Of a stretch of 64,000 nt of DNA, positions 1-7,990 are shown piece after piece (the stretch's first letter is position 1; the number at the start of each line of letters is the position of its first letter). Made by a program: the position numbers and the translations under genes. The notes beneath the pieces are model-generated. The model was not told where the DNA came from. It ran no database searches and worked only from the letters and a program-made list of their open reading frames with translations. The DNA comes from Algoriphagus ornithinivorans. GTDB lineage: Bacteria > Bacteroidota > Bacteroidia > Cytophagales > Cyclobacteriaceae. The stretch is taken from NCBI RefSeq assembly GCF_900115305.1, contig NZ_FOVW01000009.1, forward strand, positions 62,001 through 126,000, in the 5' to 3' direction.

Positions 1-2
1 TT

Positions 3-971
3 GCATGGATTGCCTCCCCTTGGTTTGATTTATTTCCTATAGTAGGTTGGTCCAGAGCGATGATGAGCTATATTTTTAATCAAAACTTGATTACTGCTCT
101 AGCTTTTTTTGGCTTATATCTATTAGCCTACTATGTCATCTTACGCTTAGTGTTGGATACTGCGGGATATTATTATGAGGATGTATTGGAGGCTACCAAA
201 TCCAATGAAGAACAGGTAGAAAAGGTAAGAGGGAAAAAAGAGACTCCAGAGTCATCTATGAGCCTGAATACTAAAAAGAAGTTGGCGCTTCCTGATTTTG
301 GGGTAGGGGCCAAAGCACTTTACTGGAGAAATTATGTCCATGCAAGCAGACAGGATTTTCACCCATTGTTTGGATTATGGTCTGTGATTTTAGCTGCCCT
401 TGGGATTGCTTTTGCCATCCTTTCCAACTTTGATTGGTTTTCTCATAAAGTATTGAATGGCTATTTGTTGATGTTAGTCGGGATCAATTTTTTTGCTGGA
501 ATAGGAAGAGGCTCTGTTGGTGATCTGAAGAAACCTTATTTCTTTTTAATTCCGGCTTCCTGGTCCTCCAAACTCTGGAATGTCATAAAATTGGACTTGG
601 TACAATTGGGCTTGATCTCCTGGGTATTGATTATTCCTTCTGTTTTGATAGCTGGCTTGGACTGGAAATTGATTTTGTTTTATCCCCTATGCGTATTTTT
701 GGTATACATAGTCGGTTTGACGATCAATATGATTCCCAAAGTAGCATTTGAAGAAGGCTGGGATCAAAAGCTCATTAAACCATTGATGATTGGGGGGATT
801 TTTCTTTTTGGAATTATACCGAGTTTGGTTGTCTCTGTTTTGATTTTCGTTTGGACCCGGCAATTTGTCTGGATGCTTTTTGCATTTACAATAGGGCAAA
901 CATTCATCGCAGGGGTTTTAGTCCATGTTTTATTGGATGTGATCAGTAGATTGGAGCTCAAAGAGATTTAG
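3..971 (+). CDS. Multi-pass membrane protein, 5' end missing (putative ABC-exporter-type permease)
   Basis: Inner-membrane protein cut by the left window edge. The frame is open from base 3 with no stop before the Met codons at 60 and 63, and the 19 codons before them read as protein (Trp/Pro/Phe-rich), so ATG 60 is probably internal. About seven hydrophobic segments are visible; between the first and second lies a charged cytoplasmic stretch (Glu/Lys-rich, about residues 40-75 counted from ATG 60). The repeated paired helices and the PASWSSKLW motif recall the putative ABC exporter family (PF16962-like), recalled from memory rather than searched. No ATPase gene is visible downstream; one may lie upstream, outside the window. 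Confidence 0.55.
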   Translation, partial: AWIASPWFDLFPIVGWSRAMMSYIFNQNLITALAFFGLYLLAYYVILRLVLDTAGYYYEDVLEATKSNEEQVEKVRGKKETPESSMSLNTKKKLALPDFGVGAKALYWRNYVHASRQDFHPLFGLWSVILAALGIAFAILSNFDWFSHKVLNGYLLMLVGINFFAGIGRGSVGDLKKPYFFLIPASWSSKLWNVIKLDLVQLGLISWVLIIPSVLIAGLDWKLILFYPLCVFLVYIVGLTINMIPKVAFEEGWDQKLIKPLMIGGIFLFGIIPSLVVSVLIFVWTRQFVWMLFAFTIGQTFIAGVLVHVLLDVISRLELKEI

Positions 972-985
972 GAGAATTAACGAAA

Positions 986-1045
986 CTCTCACCGAATTTT
1001 ATTTGGTTTTTGATTGTTTGATTCGTGAGAGGGAAGAAAATTCCC
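986..1045 (+). promoter_or_regulatory. Two inverted repeats ahead of cbs
   Basis: An arm at 986-997 (CTCTCACCGAAT) pairs with 1021-1031 (ATTCGTGAGAG) with one bulged base and a 23-base loop. A second small hairpin, GGGAA-gaaaa-TTCCC, follows at about 1031-1045. They lie between the membrane-protein stop and the predicted cbs promoter. They could end upstream transcription or be an operator; there is no clear T-tract. Confidence 0.35.
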
Positions 1046-1046
1046 T

Positions 1047-1054
1047 TAATTTTG
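1047..1054 (+). promoter_or_regulatory. Probable cbs promoter -7 box
   Basis: TAATTTTG matches the Bacteroidota -7 consensus TAnnTTTG, 22 bases ahead of the cbs ATG. The nearest TTTG (1017-1020) is 26 bases upstream, longer than usual, so the -33 element is uncertain. Confidence 0.4.
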
Positions 1055-1076
1055 TAGCTCCAAATGTAACTGAACT

Positions 1077-2444
1077 ATGATTTACAATTCCATCATTGAA
1101 ACCATCGGTAATACCCCGATGATCCGATTAAACAAACTTGCCAAAGATATCAAAGGTGAAGTGCTGGTGAAGGTTGAATATTTCAACCCGGGCAACTCCA
1201 TGAAAGATAGAATGGCAATCAAAATGGTGGAGGATGCCGAAAAAGCTGGAATTTTAAAGCCGGGAGGTACAATCATAGAAGGAACTTCCGGAAATACAGG
1301 AATGGGCTTGGCCTTGGCTGCTGTTGCGAAAGGTTATAAGTGTATTTTTACCATGGCTGATAAGCAGTCCAAAGAAAAAATCGATATTCTTAAGGCTGTA
1401 GGGGCTGAGGTAATCGTATGCCCTACCAATGTTTCTCCAGAGGACCCACGCTCTTATTATTCAGTAGCGAGGAAGCTGAATGCGGATATTCCCAACTCTT
1501 TTTATCCAAACCAATACGATAACTTATCCAATACCGCTGCTCACTACGAGACCACCGGTCCTGAGATTTGGAATGATACAGACGGAAAAATCACGCATTA
1601 TGCGGCTGGGGTTGGTACCGGAGGTTCTATGTGTGGTACAGCTAAATATTTGAAAGAGCAGAATTCTAATATTGTTACCGTGGGGATTGATACTTATGGT
1701 TCTGTATTCAAAAAATATAAGGAAACAGGCGTTTTTGATGAGAAGGAAGTATATCCTTATTTGACTGAGGGAATTGGAGAGGATATTTTGCCAAAGAATG
1801 TCAACTTCGATATGATTGATCACTTTGTCAAAGTAACTGATAAAGATGCAGCGGTCATGACCAGAAGATTGGCCAGAGAAGAAGGACTTTTTGTCGGATG
1901 GTCTTGTGGATCTGCGGTTCATGGAGCTTTGGAATGGGCTAAGGAAAACCTGAAAGAAGGAGATCAAATGGTGATTATTCTACCGGATCATGGAACCCGC
2001 TATTTAGGCAAAGTCTATAATGATGATTGGATGAGAAATCACGGTTTCTTGGAAGACAAAACTTACTCCACGGCCAGAGATATTATTTCCAAAAGACCGG
2101 CTAGCTATTCTTTGGTATCTGTCAAAAAATCAGATTCTATTAAAGAAGCAATCGGGATGATGAATAAAACAAGTGTATCTCAAATCCCTGTTTTGGATGG
2201 AGAGGAAGTAGTAGGGAGTTTGACAGATACCAAGTTGCTTTCCAAAATAATTGATAATCCATCCTTGAAAGATGGAAAAGTGGAAGATGTTATGGAGTCT
2301 TCTATGACTTTTGTGGCTGGAGATAGTACACTGGACGTGTTATCTTCCATGATTGAAAAAGAAAAGGCAGTGTTGGTAAGAGATGGAAATGATCAAATTC
2401 ACATCATTACCAAACACGATATTTTAGAAGCGTTTACTAATTAA
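1077..2444 (+). CDS. cbs: PLP-dependent cystathionine beta-synthase with CBS domain pair
   Basis: Cytoplasmic beta-replacement enzyme of the cysteine synthase/CBS family, expected to condense serine with homocysteine (transsulfuration); O-acetylserine sulfhydrylase activity cannot be excluded. Residues 1-320 are the fold-type II PLP domain: IGNTPMIRL near the N-terminus, the PLP lysine K43 in NPGNSMKDR, the phosphate-binding GTSGNTG loop around residue 70, and GVGTGGS around residue 180. Residues about 335-455 form two CBS motifs, a regulatory Bateman module present in CBS but absent from plain cysteine synthases; no N-terminal heme domain. The ATG at 1077 follows a promoter-like box. The membrane-protein gene begins 7 bases after the stop and is probably co-transcribed. 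Confidence 0.88.
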   Translation: MIYNSIIETIGNTPMIRLNKLAKDIKGEVLVKVEYFNPGNSMKDRMAIKMVEDAEKAGILKPGGTIIEGTSGNTGMGLALAAVAKGYKCIFTMADKQSKEKIDILKAVGAEVIVCPTNVSPEDPRSYYSVARKLNADIPNSFYPNQYDNLSNTAAHYETTGPEIWNDTDGKITHYAAGVGTGGSMCGTAKYLKEQNSNIVTVGIDTYGSVFKKYKETGVFDEKEVYPYLTEGIGEDILPKNVNFDMIDHFVKVTDKDAAVMTRRLAREEGLFVGWSCGSAVHGALEWAKENLKEGDQMVIILPDHGTRYLGKVYNDDWMRNHGFLEDKTYSTARDIISKRPASYSLVSVKKSDSIKEAIGMMNKTSVSQIPVLDGEEVVGSLTDTKLLSKIIDNPSLKDGKVEDVMESSMTFVAGDSTLDVLSSMIEKEKAVLVRDGNDQIHIITKHDILEAFTN

Positions 2445-2451
2445 GTTTACA

Positions 2452-3111
2452 TTGATTGATCCAAGAAAAGCAGAGCGTCTGCTCAATTCGCCAGTACATT
2501 TTGATATTGATCAAGCATTAAAAAGAGGTTGGGAGCTATTTAAAGCCCAACCTTTGATTTTGATCATGTATTTTTTATTGATCATGGTAGTTTCCGTTGG
2601 TCCTGCGTTTTATCTGGAGGATTTCTCAACCATTATTAGCTTATTGATAGGCCCACCTTTGACCGCTGGGTTTTATCTGTTGGCGAATAAGATCAGCAGG
2701 GGAGAACAGGTAGAATTCAAAGACTGCTTTGATGGATTTAAATTTTGGCTGCCTGTGGTAGGAGTCAATATTATCACTGGGATTATCACAGTCTTGGGAG
2801 TTATAGCGCTTATCATTCCCGGTATTTATTTGGGGGTTGCATATACCTTTGCGATGCCATTTGTTTTGTTTGCGGGAACTGAGTTTTGGACCTCTATGGA
2901 GTTAAGCAGGAAATTGATCACTAAAATTTGGTGGCGATTTTTCGCTTTTTTAATCCTGATTGTTTTGATCAATATGGTGGGGATCTTATGCTTGGGAGTA
3001 GGCTTTTTGGTATCAGGCCCTTTTTCTTACATGGCTATTTATGCCGCATTTGAGGAGTTGACAGGGGATTTATTAGTGGAGGATGATGCAGATCCAACCA
3101 TCACTCATTAG
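2452..3111 (+). CDS. Integral membrane protein of unknown function
   Basis: A 219-residue protein with a cytoplasmic N-terminal stretch (about 30 residues) and five or six hydrophobic helices. I do not recognise a catalytic motif; the pattern recalls poorly characterised Bacteroidota membrane proteins related to the YciC/DUF975 type. The start is a TTG only 7 bases after the cbs stop; the first in-frame ATG lies inside the first helix, so TTG is preferred. It overlaps the convergent acyltransferase gene by 11 bases at the 3' end. The function is unknown. Confidence 0.7.
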   Translation: MIDPRKAERLLNSPVHFDIDQALKRGWELFKAQPLILIMYFLLIMVVSVGPAFYLEDFSTIISLLIGPPLTAGFYLLANKISRGEQVEFKDCFDGFKFWLPVVGVNIITGIITVLGVIALIIPGIYLGVAYTFAMPFVLFAGTEFWTSMELSRKLITKIWWRFFAFLILIVLINMVGILCLGVGFLVSGPFSYMAIYAAFEELTGDLLVEDDADPTITH

Positions 3112-3829
3112 TCAGAATCATAGCCTCTAATCTATTTCTACATTTTTGACTTAATTCCAGAATGGCAGTTTCAGAAGGCTGGGGAGGGGATATGGCTTCA
3201 GAAAAATAGATCCGGACTTTCCCTGGCTTCAAAAGCAGTGAGCCTCTTTTCATGATCTCATCTGCACCTATTACAGCCATGGGAAGAATCGGAATACCAG
3301 TTTCAATAGAAAGCCGAAATGCCCCTTTTTGAAAAGGCAGTAAAGTTTGGTCGGTATCATTTCTGGTGCCTTCAGGAGCTACGACTACAGATTTCCCTTT
3401 GGATAAAAGATCTACCAGTTTTTTGACGCTTTTTCTTCTAGACTCGGTGGAGGTTCTATCTACCCAAATCGCAAACTTCCCTACTATCCAGCCGAAAATT
3501 GGGATTTTGGAAAGTTCTTTTTTTCCTAATGCTTTCAAAGTTTGGGGGATTGCCATAGGAATGACCGGAGCATCTATGAATGAGCGGTGATTAAAAATGA
3601 AAATATAGGGTTGCCTGCGGTCAATATGCTCTAAACCTTCTACCTGATAGCTGATCCCTGAAAGAAAGGACCAGATTCCGGCCCAGCTTCGAATAAAAAA
3701 GAAAGAAATTCTATCCCCTTTGTCTGAAATCATAACTGGGATCACTATGAATAAACCCAAAATCAGCATGAGCCCAGCAAATAGGATTGCGGCGTAAATG
3801 GTATAAATTGTCTGAAAGAACTTGATCAT
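3101..3829 (-). CDS. 1-acyl-sn-glycerol-3-phosphate acyltransferase (PlsC family)
   Basis: Membrane-associated lysophospholipid acyltransferase that would add the second acyl chain to lysophosphatidate in phospholipid synthesis, on the cytoplasmic face. Both family motifs are present: the catalytic H-x4-D (H81-D86 in NHRSFIDAP) and the glycerophosphate-binding PEGTR (152-156). An N-terminal transmembrane helix covers residues 10-34. At 242 residues it has normal family length. The start is ATG; the gene is monocistronic and convergent with the preceding membrane protein. Paralogues acting on other lyso-lipids (for example ornithine or glycine lipids) share these motifs, so the substrate is not certain. 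Confidence 0.88.
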   Translation of the reverse strand: MIKFFQTIYTIYAAILFAGLMLILGLFIVIPVMISDKGDRISFFFIRSWAGIWSFLSGISYQVEGLEHIDRRQPYIFIFNHRSFIDAPVIPMAIPQTLKALGKKELSKIPIFGWIVGKFAIWVDRTSTESRRKSVKKLVDLLSKGKSVVVAPEGTRNDTDQTLLPFQKGAFRLSIETGIPILPMAVIGADEIMKRGSLLLKPGKVRIYFSEAISPPQPSETAILELSQKCRNRLEAMILTNE

Positions 3830-3887
3830 CAGAAATTATCCTTAAATTTGGGTTCGAAAATAATCCTTTAACTCTTTGCTTGCACAG

Positions 3888-3914
3888 GCCCTGAAGCGTT
3901 TCAGGGCTTTTTTC
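3888..3914 (+). terminator. Rho-independent terminator
   Basis: GCCCTGAA pairs with TTCAGGGC around a four-base loop, followed by TTTTTTC on the + strand. It lies upstream of the divergent acyltransferase and ahead of the rpsA promoter, so it would stop + strand read-through into rpsA. Confidence 0.75.
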
Positions 3915-4000
3915 TTGATCCAATTTTGTGAAAAAAATCCAATTCAAAGATTTTTTGAGCAGATGCGACACAATTCAAGTGATTTTTTGACTCCCTTTTC

Positions 4001-4028
4001 TTGAAATTACAGAAAATCAGTACCTTTG
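4001..4028 (+). promoter_or_regulatory. rpsA promoter
   Basis: TTG at 4001-4003, 17 bases, then TACCTTTG at 4021-4028, matching the Bacteroidota TTTG/TAnnTTTG promoter. Transcription would start at about 4034, giving a leader of about 110 bases. Confidence 0.75.
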
Positions 4029-4142
4029 CAGTCCGTTCGGGTGGACGGGGTGGTTTGGCAAGTGCTAAATCGCTGATTCATAACCAAAAACCGCAGTTAA
4101 TCGGCCCGGTAACTGTCGGCATTTTTAGGGTCATTATTTATT
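4029..4142 (+). promoter_or_regulatory. Structured 5' leader of rpsA (candidate S1 autoregulatory RNA)
   Basis: The leader is unusually GC-rich for this genome and holds at least two hairpins: GTCC/GGAC near 4031-4046, and a strong stem in which CCG-CAGTTA (4091-4099) pairs with TAACTG-t-CGG (4110-4119), followed by CATTTTTAGGG. The second stem ends about 23 bases before the ATG, so it could affect ribosome access or termination. Feedback by S1 on its own mRNA is known in other bacteria; here it is inference. Confidence 0.5.
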
Positions 4143-5906
4143 ATGTCTAAACAAGATTTTAACTGGGAAAACTTCGAAACCAAAGGATTCGGAGAAGGCT
4201 ATTCCAAAGCACAACGTGAGGAAATGGCTGCGATGTACGAAGGTACATTGAACGAGATCACTGAGAAAGAAGTGATCAAAGGAACCGTAGTAGGTGTGAA
4301 CGACAAGGACGTGATCATCAACATTGGTTTCAAATCCGATGGTTTGGTTCCATTGAACGAATTCCGTGACTTGGAGTCCATCAAGCCTGGTGACGAAGTA
4401 GAAGTATTCATCGAAGAGCAGGAGAATGCTTTGGGTCAGTTGATCCTTTCCCGTAAAAAAGCAAAAATCGTTCGTGCTTGGCAGGATATCGAGAGCGCAT
4501 TTGAAAATGATAGCGTAATCGAAGGTCTTGTGAAGAGAAGAACCAAAGGTGGTTTGATCGTAGATATCTACGGTGTAGAAGCCTTCTTGCCAGGTTCTCA
4601 GATCGATGTGAAGCCTATCAGAGATTTCGATATCTATGTAGGTAAGAAAATGGAAGTGAAAGTGGTGAAAATCAACCACGCTAACGATAACGTAGTCGTT
4701 TCTCACAAAGTCTTGATCGAGAAAGATCTCGAGAAGCAAAAAGCAGAAATCCTCAACAACCTGGAAAAAGGTCAGGTATTGGAAGGTGTGATCAAGAACA
4801 TGACCAACTTCGGTGTATTCATCGACTTGGGTGGTGTAGATGGTTTACTTCACATTACAGATATTTCTTGGGGACGTATCAACCATCCGGAAGAAGTATT
4901 GCAGTTGGATCAGAAAGTACAAATCGTTGTGCTTGACTTTGATGATGACAAGAAGAGAATTTCTTTGGGTATGAAGCAGTTGACTTCTCATCCATGGGAT
5001 TCTTTGGCAGGCAACTTGGAAGTTGGTTCCAAAGTACAAGGTAAGATTGTAAACGTAGCTGACTACGGTGCATTCTTGGAATTGGCTCCAGGAGTTGAAG
5101 GTTTGATTCACGTATCTGAAATGAGCTGGTCTCAGCACTTGAGAAACCCTGCTGATTTCGTGAAAGTTGGAGACGAAATCGAAGCAGTTGTATTGACTTT
5201 GGACAAGGACGAAAGAAAAATGTCCCTAGGCATTAAGCAATTGACTGAAGATCCTTGGACTAAGGAAGATATGTCTACCAAGTATGCAGTAGGTACTAAG
5301 CACAAAGGTGTGGTTCGTAACTTGACTAACTTCGGTCTATTCTTGGAAATGGAAGAAGGAATCGACGGTTTGGTTCACGTATCTGACCTTTCTTGGACTA
5401 AGAAAATCAAGCATCCATCTGAATTCGTAAAAGTAGGAGATGAGCTAGATGTAGCTGTATTGGAATTGGACGTAGAAAACAGAAGATTGGCGCTAGGTCA
5501 CAAGCAGTTGGAAGAGAACCCATGGGATACTTTCGAAACTGTATTCCCTGTAGGATCTGTGCATAAGTGTACTGTTGTTTCTAAAAACGACAAAGGTGCT
5601 GTGCTAGAGCTTCCTTACGGTTTGGAAGGCTTTGCTACTTCTAAAAACTTGGAGAAAGAAGACGGATCTCAAGTTGAGGTTGGTGAGTCTTTGGACTTCA
5701 AAGTGACTGAATTCTCTAAGGATGACAAGCGTATTGTCATGTCTCATACAGCAATGTTCCGTGAAGAAGCTAAGCCAGCTAAGAAAGCTGCTTCTTCTAA
5801 GAAGAAAGAAGATGCTGCAGACAAGACTCCAGCTGAAAAATCTACTCTAGGTGATTTGGATGCTTTGGCAGAATTGAAAGAGAAAATGGAAGGTGGCAAG
5901 AAGTAA
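4143..5906 (+). CDS. rpsA: 30S ribosomal protein S1
   Basis: Ribosomal protein S1, which binds mRNA and helps load it onto the 30S subunit. Six S1/OB repeats follow in order, beginning near residues 35, 120, 210, 297, 382 and 470; repeats 3-5 are most alike (the TNFGVF, ADYGAF and TNFGLF motifs) and repeats 1 and 6 are divergent, as is usual. A Lys/Ala/Glu-rich tail of about 45 residues ends the protein. The 587 residues agree with Bacteroidota S1. Codon choice looks biased (few rare codons), as expected of a highly expressed gene. It has its own promoter, leader and terminator and appears monocistronic. Confidence 0.97.
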   Translation: MSKQDFNWENFETKGFGEGYSKAQREEMAAMYEGTLNEITEKEVIKGTVVGVNDKDVIINIGFKSDGLVPLNEFRDLESIKPGDEVEVFIEEQENALGQLILSRKKAKIVRAWQDIESAFENDSVIEGLVKRRTKGGLIVDIYGVEAFLPGSQIDVKPIRDFDIYVGKKMEVKVVKINHANDNVVVSHKVLIEKDLEKQKAEILNNLEKGQVLEGVIKNMTNFGVFIDLGGVDGLLHITDISWGRINHPEEVLQLDQKVQIVVLDFDDDKKRISLGMKQLTSHPWDSLAGNLEVGSKVQGKIVNVADYGAFLELAPGVEGLIHVSEMSWSQHLRNPADFVKVGDEIEAVVLTLDKDERKMSLGIKQLTEDPWTKEDMSTKYAVGTKHKGVVRNLTNFGLFLEMEEGIDGLVHVSDLSWTKKIKHPSEFVKVGDELDVAVLELDVENRRLALGHKQLEENPWDTFETVFPVGSVHKCTVVSKNDKGAVLELPYGLEGFATSKNLEKEDGSQVEVGESLDFKVTEFSKDDKRIVMSHTAMFREEAKPAKKAASSKKKEDAADKTPAEKSTLGDLDALAELKEKMEGGKK

Positions 5907-5930
5907 TTCTTGACCTCTTATAAAACATAA

Positions 5931-5963
5931 AACGCCGGCTGCAAAGTCGGCGTTTTTTTTTTT
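5931..5963 (+). terminator. rpsA terminator
   Basis: AACGCCG (5931-5937) pairs with CGGCGTT (5948-5954), followed by a run of T to 5963. It begins 24 bases after the rpsA stop. Confidence 0.92.
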
Positions 5964-6211
5964 GAAAAATTCGTGATTTACCTGTTGAAATAGGCGCTGA
6001 AATCAAAGGAGTGAATCCTCAATAGCCAGATAATAAGCAGTTCTACTCCAGGTAAACTTGCTTTCTTTTTTTAGATTCAAATCGGCAAACTTCCTCTAAT
6101 ATCTGTCTTCTCGAGATCGTATATTTTTGGAATGCACAAGTCTCTATTATTCTTACTTTTAATTTGCGATAGAATCAGTCAGTAGATTTAGAGCTGAAAA
6201 TCAGTGCTTTG
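5964..6211. other. Intergenic stretch with no recognisable gene
   Basis: No ORF with coding character on either strand. A lone TATTTTTG at 6122-6129 matches the -7 consensus, but nothing plausible lies downstream on the + strand. I see nothing else here. Confidence 0.6.
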
Positions 6212-6247
6212 AAAAATAAAAAAAGCACCTTCGCTATGAAGGTGCTT
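6212..6247 (-). terminator. Terminator of tRNA-Cys
   Basis: Read on the - strand, AAGCACCTTC pairs with GAAGGTGCTT around a five-base loop, then a T-rich run (TTTTTTTATTTTTC). It lies just downstream of the tRNA. Confidence 0.9.
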
Positions 6248-6252
6248 GAGTG

Positions 6253-6323
6253 AGGTCGCGAGCGGATTCGAACCGCTGTACAAGGTTTTGCAGACCTCTG
6301 CCTAGCCACTCGGCCACGCGACC
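6253..6323 (-). tRNA. tRNA-Cys (anticodon GCA)
   Basis: A complete cloverleaf on the - strand, 71 nt. The acceptor stem GGTCGCG pairs with CGCGACC; the anticodon loop CTGCAAA gives GCA; the T loop is GGTTCGAATCC; the discriminator base is U, the identity base of tRNA-Cys. CCA is not encoded. It is the only RNA gene found in the window. Confidence 0.96.
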
Positions 6324-6339
6324 ATTTGAAATCGGAATG

Positions 6340-6370
6340 CAAATGTAGGAATTAATGATTCTAGTGCAAA
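6340..6370 (-). promoter_or_regulatory. tRNA-Cys promoter
   Basis: On the - strand TTTG (6370-6367), 19 bases, then TACATTTG (6347-6340), ending 16 bases before the tRNA 5' end. The match to the Bacteroidota consensus is exact. Confidence 0.75.
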
Positions 6371-6613
6371 AGCAGTTCTATAATTTTTTGGAAAATGAGC
6401 AGGTTCTTCAAAAAATTCAATTCTTATTAGGATTAAAATATTTACGGTTTTTCTTGGTTTTTTGAACTCCTCTAAAATTGATATTTAAGGTATTTATTTA
6501 TAAAGATTCTAAATAATTTCCAGTCATAGTTTAATCTTTTAAATAATTGAAAATCAGATTATTATATAATATTTAGGATTGATTGATGATTTTTTGCTGT
6601 CCATCAACTCTTG

Positions 6614-6644
6614 TTTGAAAAATAACGCCCGGATACTACCTTTG
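6614..6644 (+). promoter_or_regulatory. Promoter of the act/cox operon
   Basis: TTTG (6614-6617), 19 bases, TACCTTTG (6637-6644), 44 bases ahead of the actA ATG. The region 6371-6613 upstream is very AT-rich and holds no ORF. Confidence 0.8.
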
Positions 6645-6688
6645 CAGGGGTTATTGAAAACCGATTAAACTATTTAATTAGCTATAAT

Positions 6689-7954
6689 ATGTTATCCAAA
6701 CGCTCGTTAGTAGGGGTTCGACTGAATTTCCACACGCTGGCAGTGCTGTTTTTCTTACTGATCGGAACGCAGGCATTTGCTGCTGATCCGGCAGTGTCAG
6801 ATAGTGATGAAGCCGTTGCTGCTGGGAAATCTCTCTTTAATGCGAACTGTAAAACGTGTCACAAGCTTGATCAAAAAGCAATTGGTCCGGCTCTTAGAGG
6901 AATCACCGAAAGAAGATCCATCGACTGGGCAAAACGATTCATCAAAAATTCTCAGGCTGTAATTGCTTCAGGAGATGAATATGCGGTGGCTTTGTACGCT
7001 GAGTACAACAACACCAACATGCCAGCTCATGAATTCTTATCAGATGGTGACCTTGACAATTTGTTGTCATATATAGAATATGGCGATAAGGTCGATCCAG
7101 CCGCTCAGGCAGCTGCAGGCGCAGTTGGTGCTGATGGTGAAGTAGCTGCAGGTGGAGGAGTACCAAGCGAGTATTTGACCATTATTGTAGTGGTATTGGT
7201 CATTGTTCTTCTTTTGATCCTGATTGTATTAGGGTTGATCATCTCTGTTTTGACCAAATACATTGATAAGCAGGACTTAGATGAGGATGACAAAGAATTC
7301 GTTTCTCAAAAATTCAATTTCGGTAAAGTATTAAAGAGTGATGGCTTTATCATCATTGTAACTGCTTTGGTGGTTGCTTTGGTAGCTAAAACCGCAATCG
7401 ATGGACTTTATTCTGTGGGTGTGCAGCAAGGATATGCTCCTACCCAGCCAATTGCCTACTCTCACGCGCTACATGCAGGACAATTAGAGATTGCTTGTCA
7501 GTATTGCCATACTGGGGTAGAGATTGGTAAATCTGCTAATATTCCTTCTCCAAACATTTGTATGAACTGCCACACCCATGTGCAGAACGTGCAAGGCAAA
7601 GAGGGAATCTCTCCAGAAATTCAAAAAATCTACGATGCGGTAGATAATAATAAACCAATTGAATGGGTTCGTGTACACAACTTGCCTGATTTGGCTTACT
7701 TCAACCACTCACAGCACGTGAAGGTAGGAGGTATTGAATGCCAGACTTGTCACGGTCCAATCGAAGAAATGGAAGTGGTTTATCAGCACTCTTCTCTTAC
7801 CATGGGATGGTGTATTGACTGCCACAGACAAACTGAGATTGCTTCTGCAGGCAATGAGTACTATGACAAATTGGTTCAGTTGCACTCTGATTCCAAAGAT
7901 GCTTTGAAAGTGAAAGACATCGGAGGTTTAGAATGTGCTAAGTGCCACTATTAA
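6689..7954 (+). CDS. actA: Alternative complex III subunit A, multiheme cytochrome c
   Basis: Periplasm-facing electron-transfer subunit of alternative complex III, the quinol:cytochrome c/oxidase oxidoreductase that replaces bc1. A signal peptide ends near residue 31 (AFA|A). An N-terminal monoheme cytochrome c domain follows (C54-x2-C57-H58, probable axial Met in TNMPAHEF). Two transmembrane helices lie at about 162-192 and 215-237. The C-terminal half carries five more CxxCH sites (CQYCH, CMNCH, CQTCH, CIDCH, CAKCH), the last at the extreme C-terminus, as in pentaheme ActA. Six heme sites in all. First gene of a long operon, 36 bases before actB. Confidence 0.92.
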   Translation: MLSKRSLVGVRLNFHTLAVLFFLLIGTQAFAADPAVSDSDEAVAAGKSLFNANCKTCHKLDQKAIGPALRGITERRSIDWAKRFIKNSQAVIASGDEYAVALYAEYNNTNMPAHEFLSDGDLDNLLSYIEYGDKVDPAAQAAAGAVGADGEVAAGGGVPSEYLTIIVVVLVIVLLLILIVLGLIISVLTKYIDKQDLDEDDKEFVSQKFNFGKVLKSDGFIIIVTALVVALVAKTAIDGLYSVGVQQGYAPTQPIAYSHALHAGQLEIACQYCHTGVEIGKSANIPSPNICMNCHTHVQNVQGKEGISPEIQKIYDAVDNNKPIEWVRVHNLPDLAYFNHSQHVKVGGIECQTCHGPIEEMEVVYQHSSLTMGWCIDCHRQTEIASAGNEYYDKLVQLHSDSKDALKVKDIGGLECAKCHY

Positions 7955-7990
7955 TTCATTCATTTCGCAAATTCATTCCTAGATCATAAA

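Noticed and set aside
3711..3971. Open frame on - strand overlapping the PlsC gene start
   Set aside because: Different frame from the PlsC gene, crosses the terminator and has no coding features.
4134..4739. Open frame of 201 codons on - strand opposite rpsA
   Set aside because: Shadow of rpsA caused by its biased codon use; low-complexity Phe/His/Asp product.
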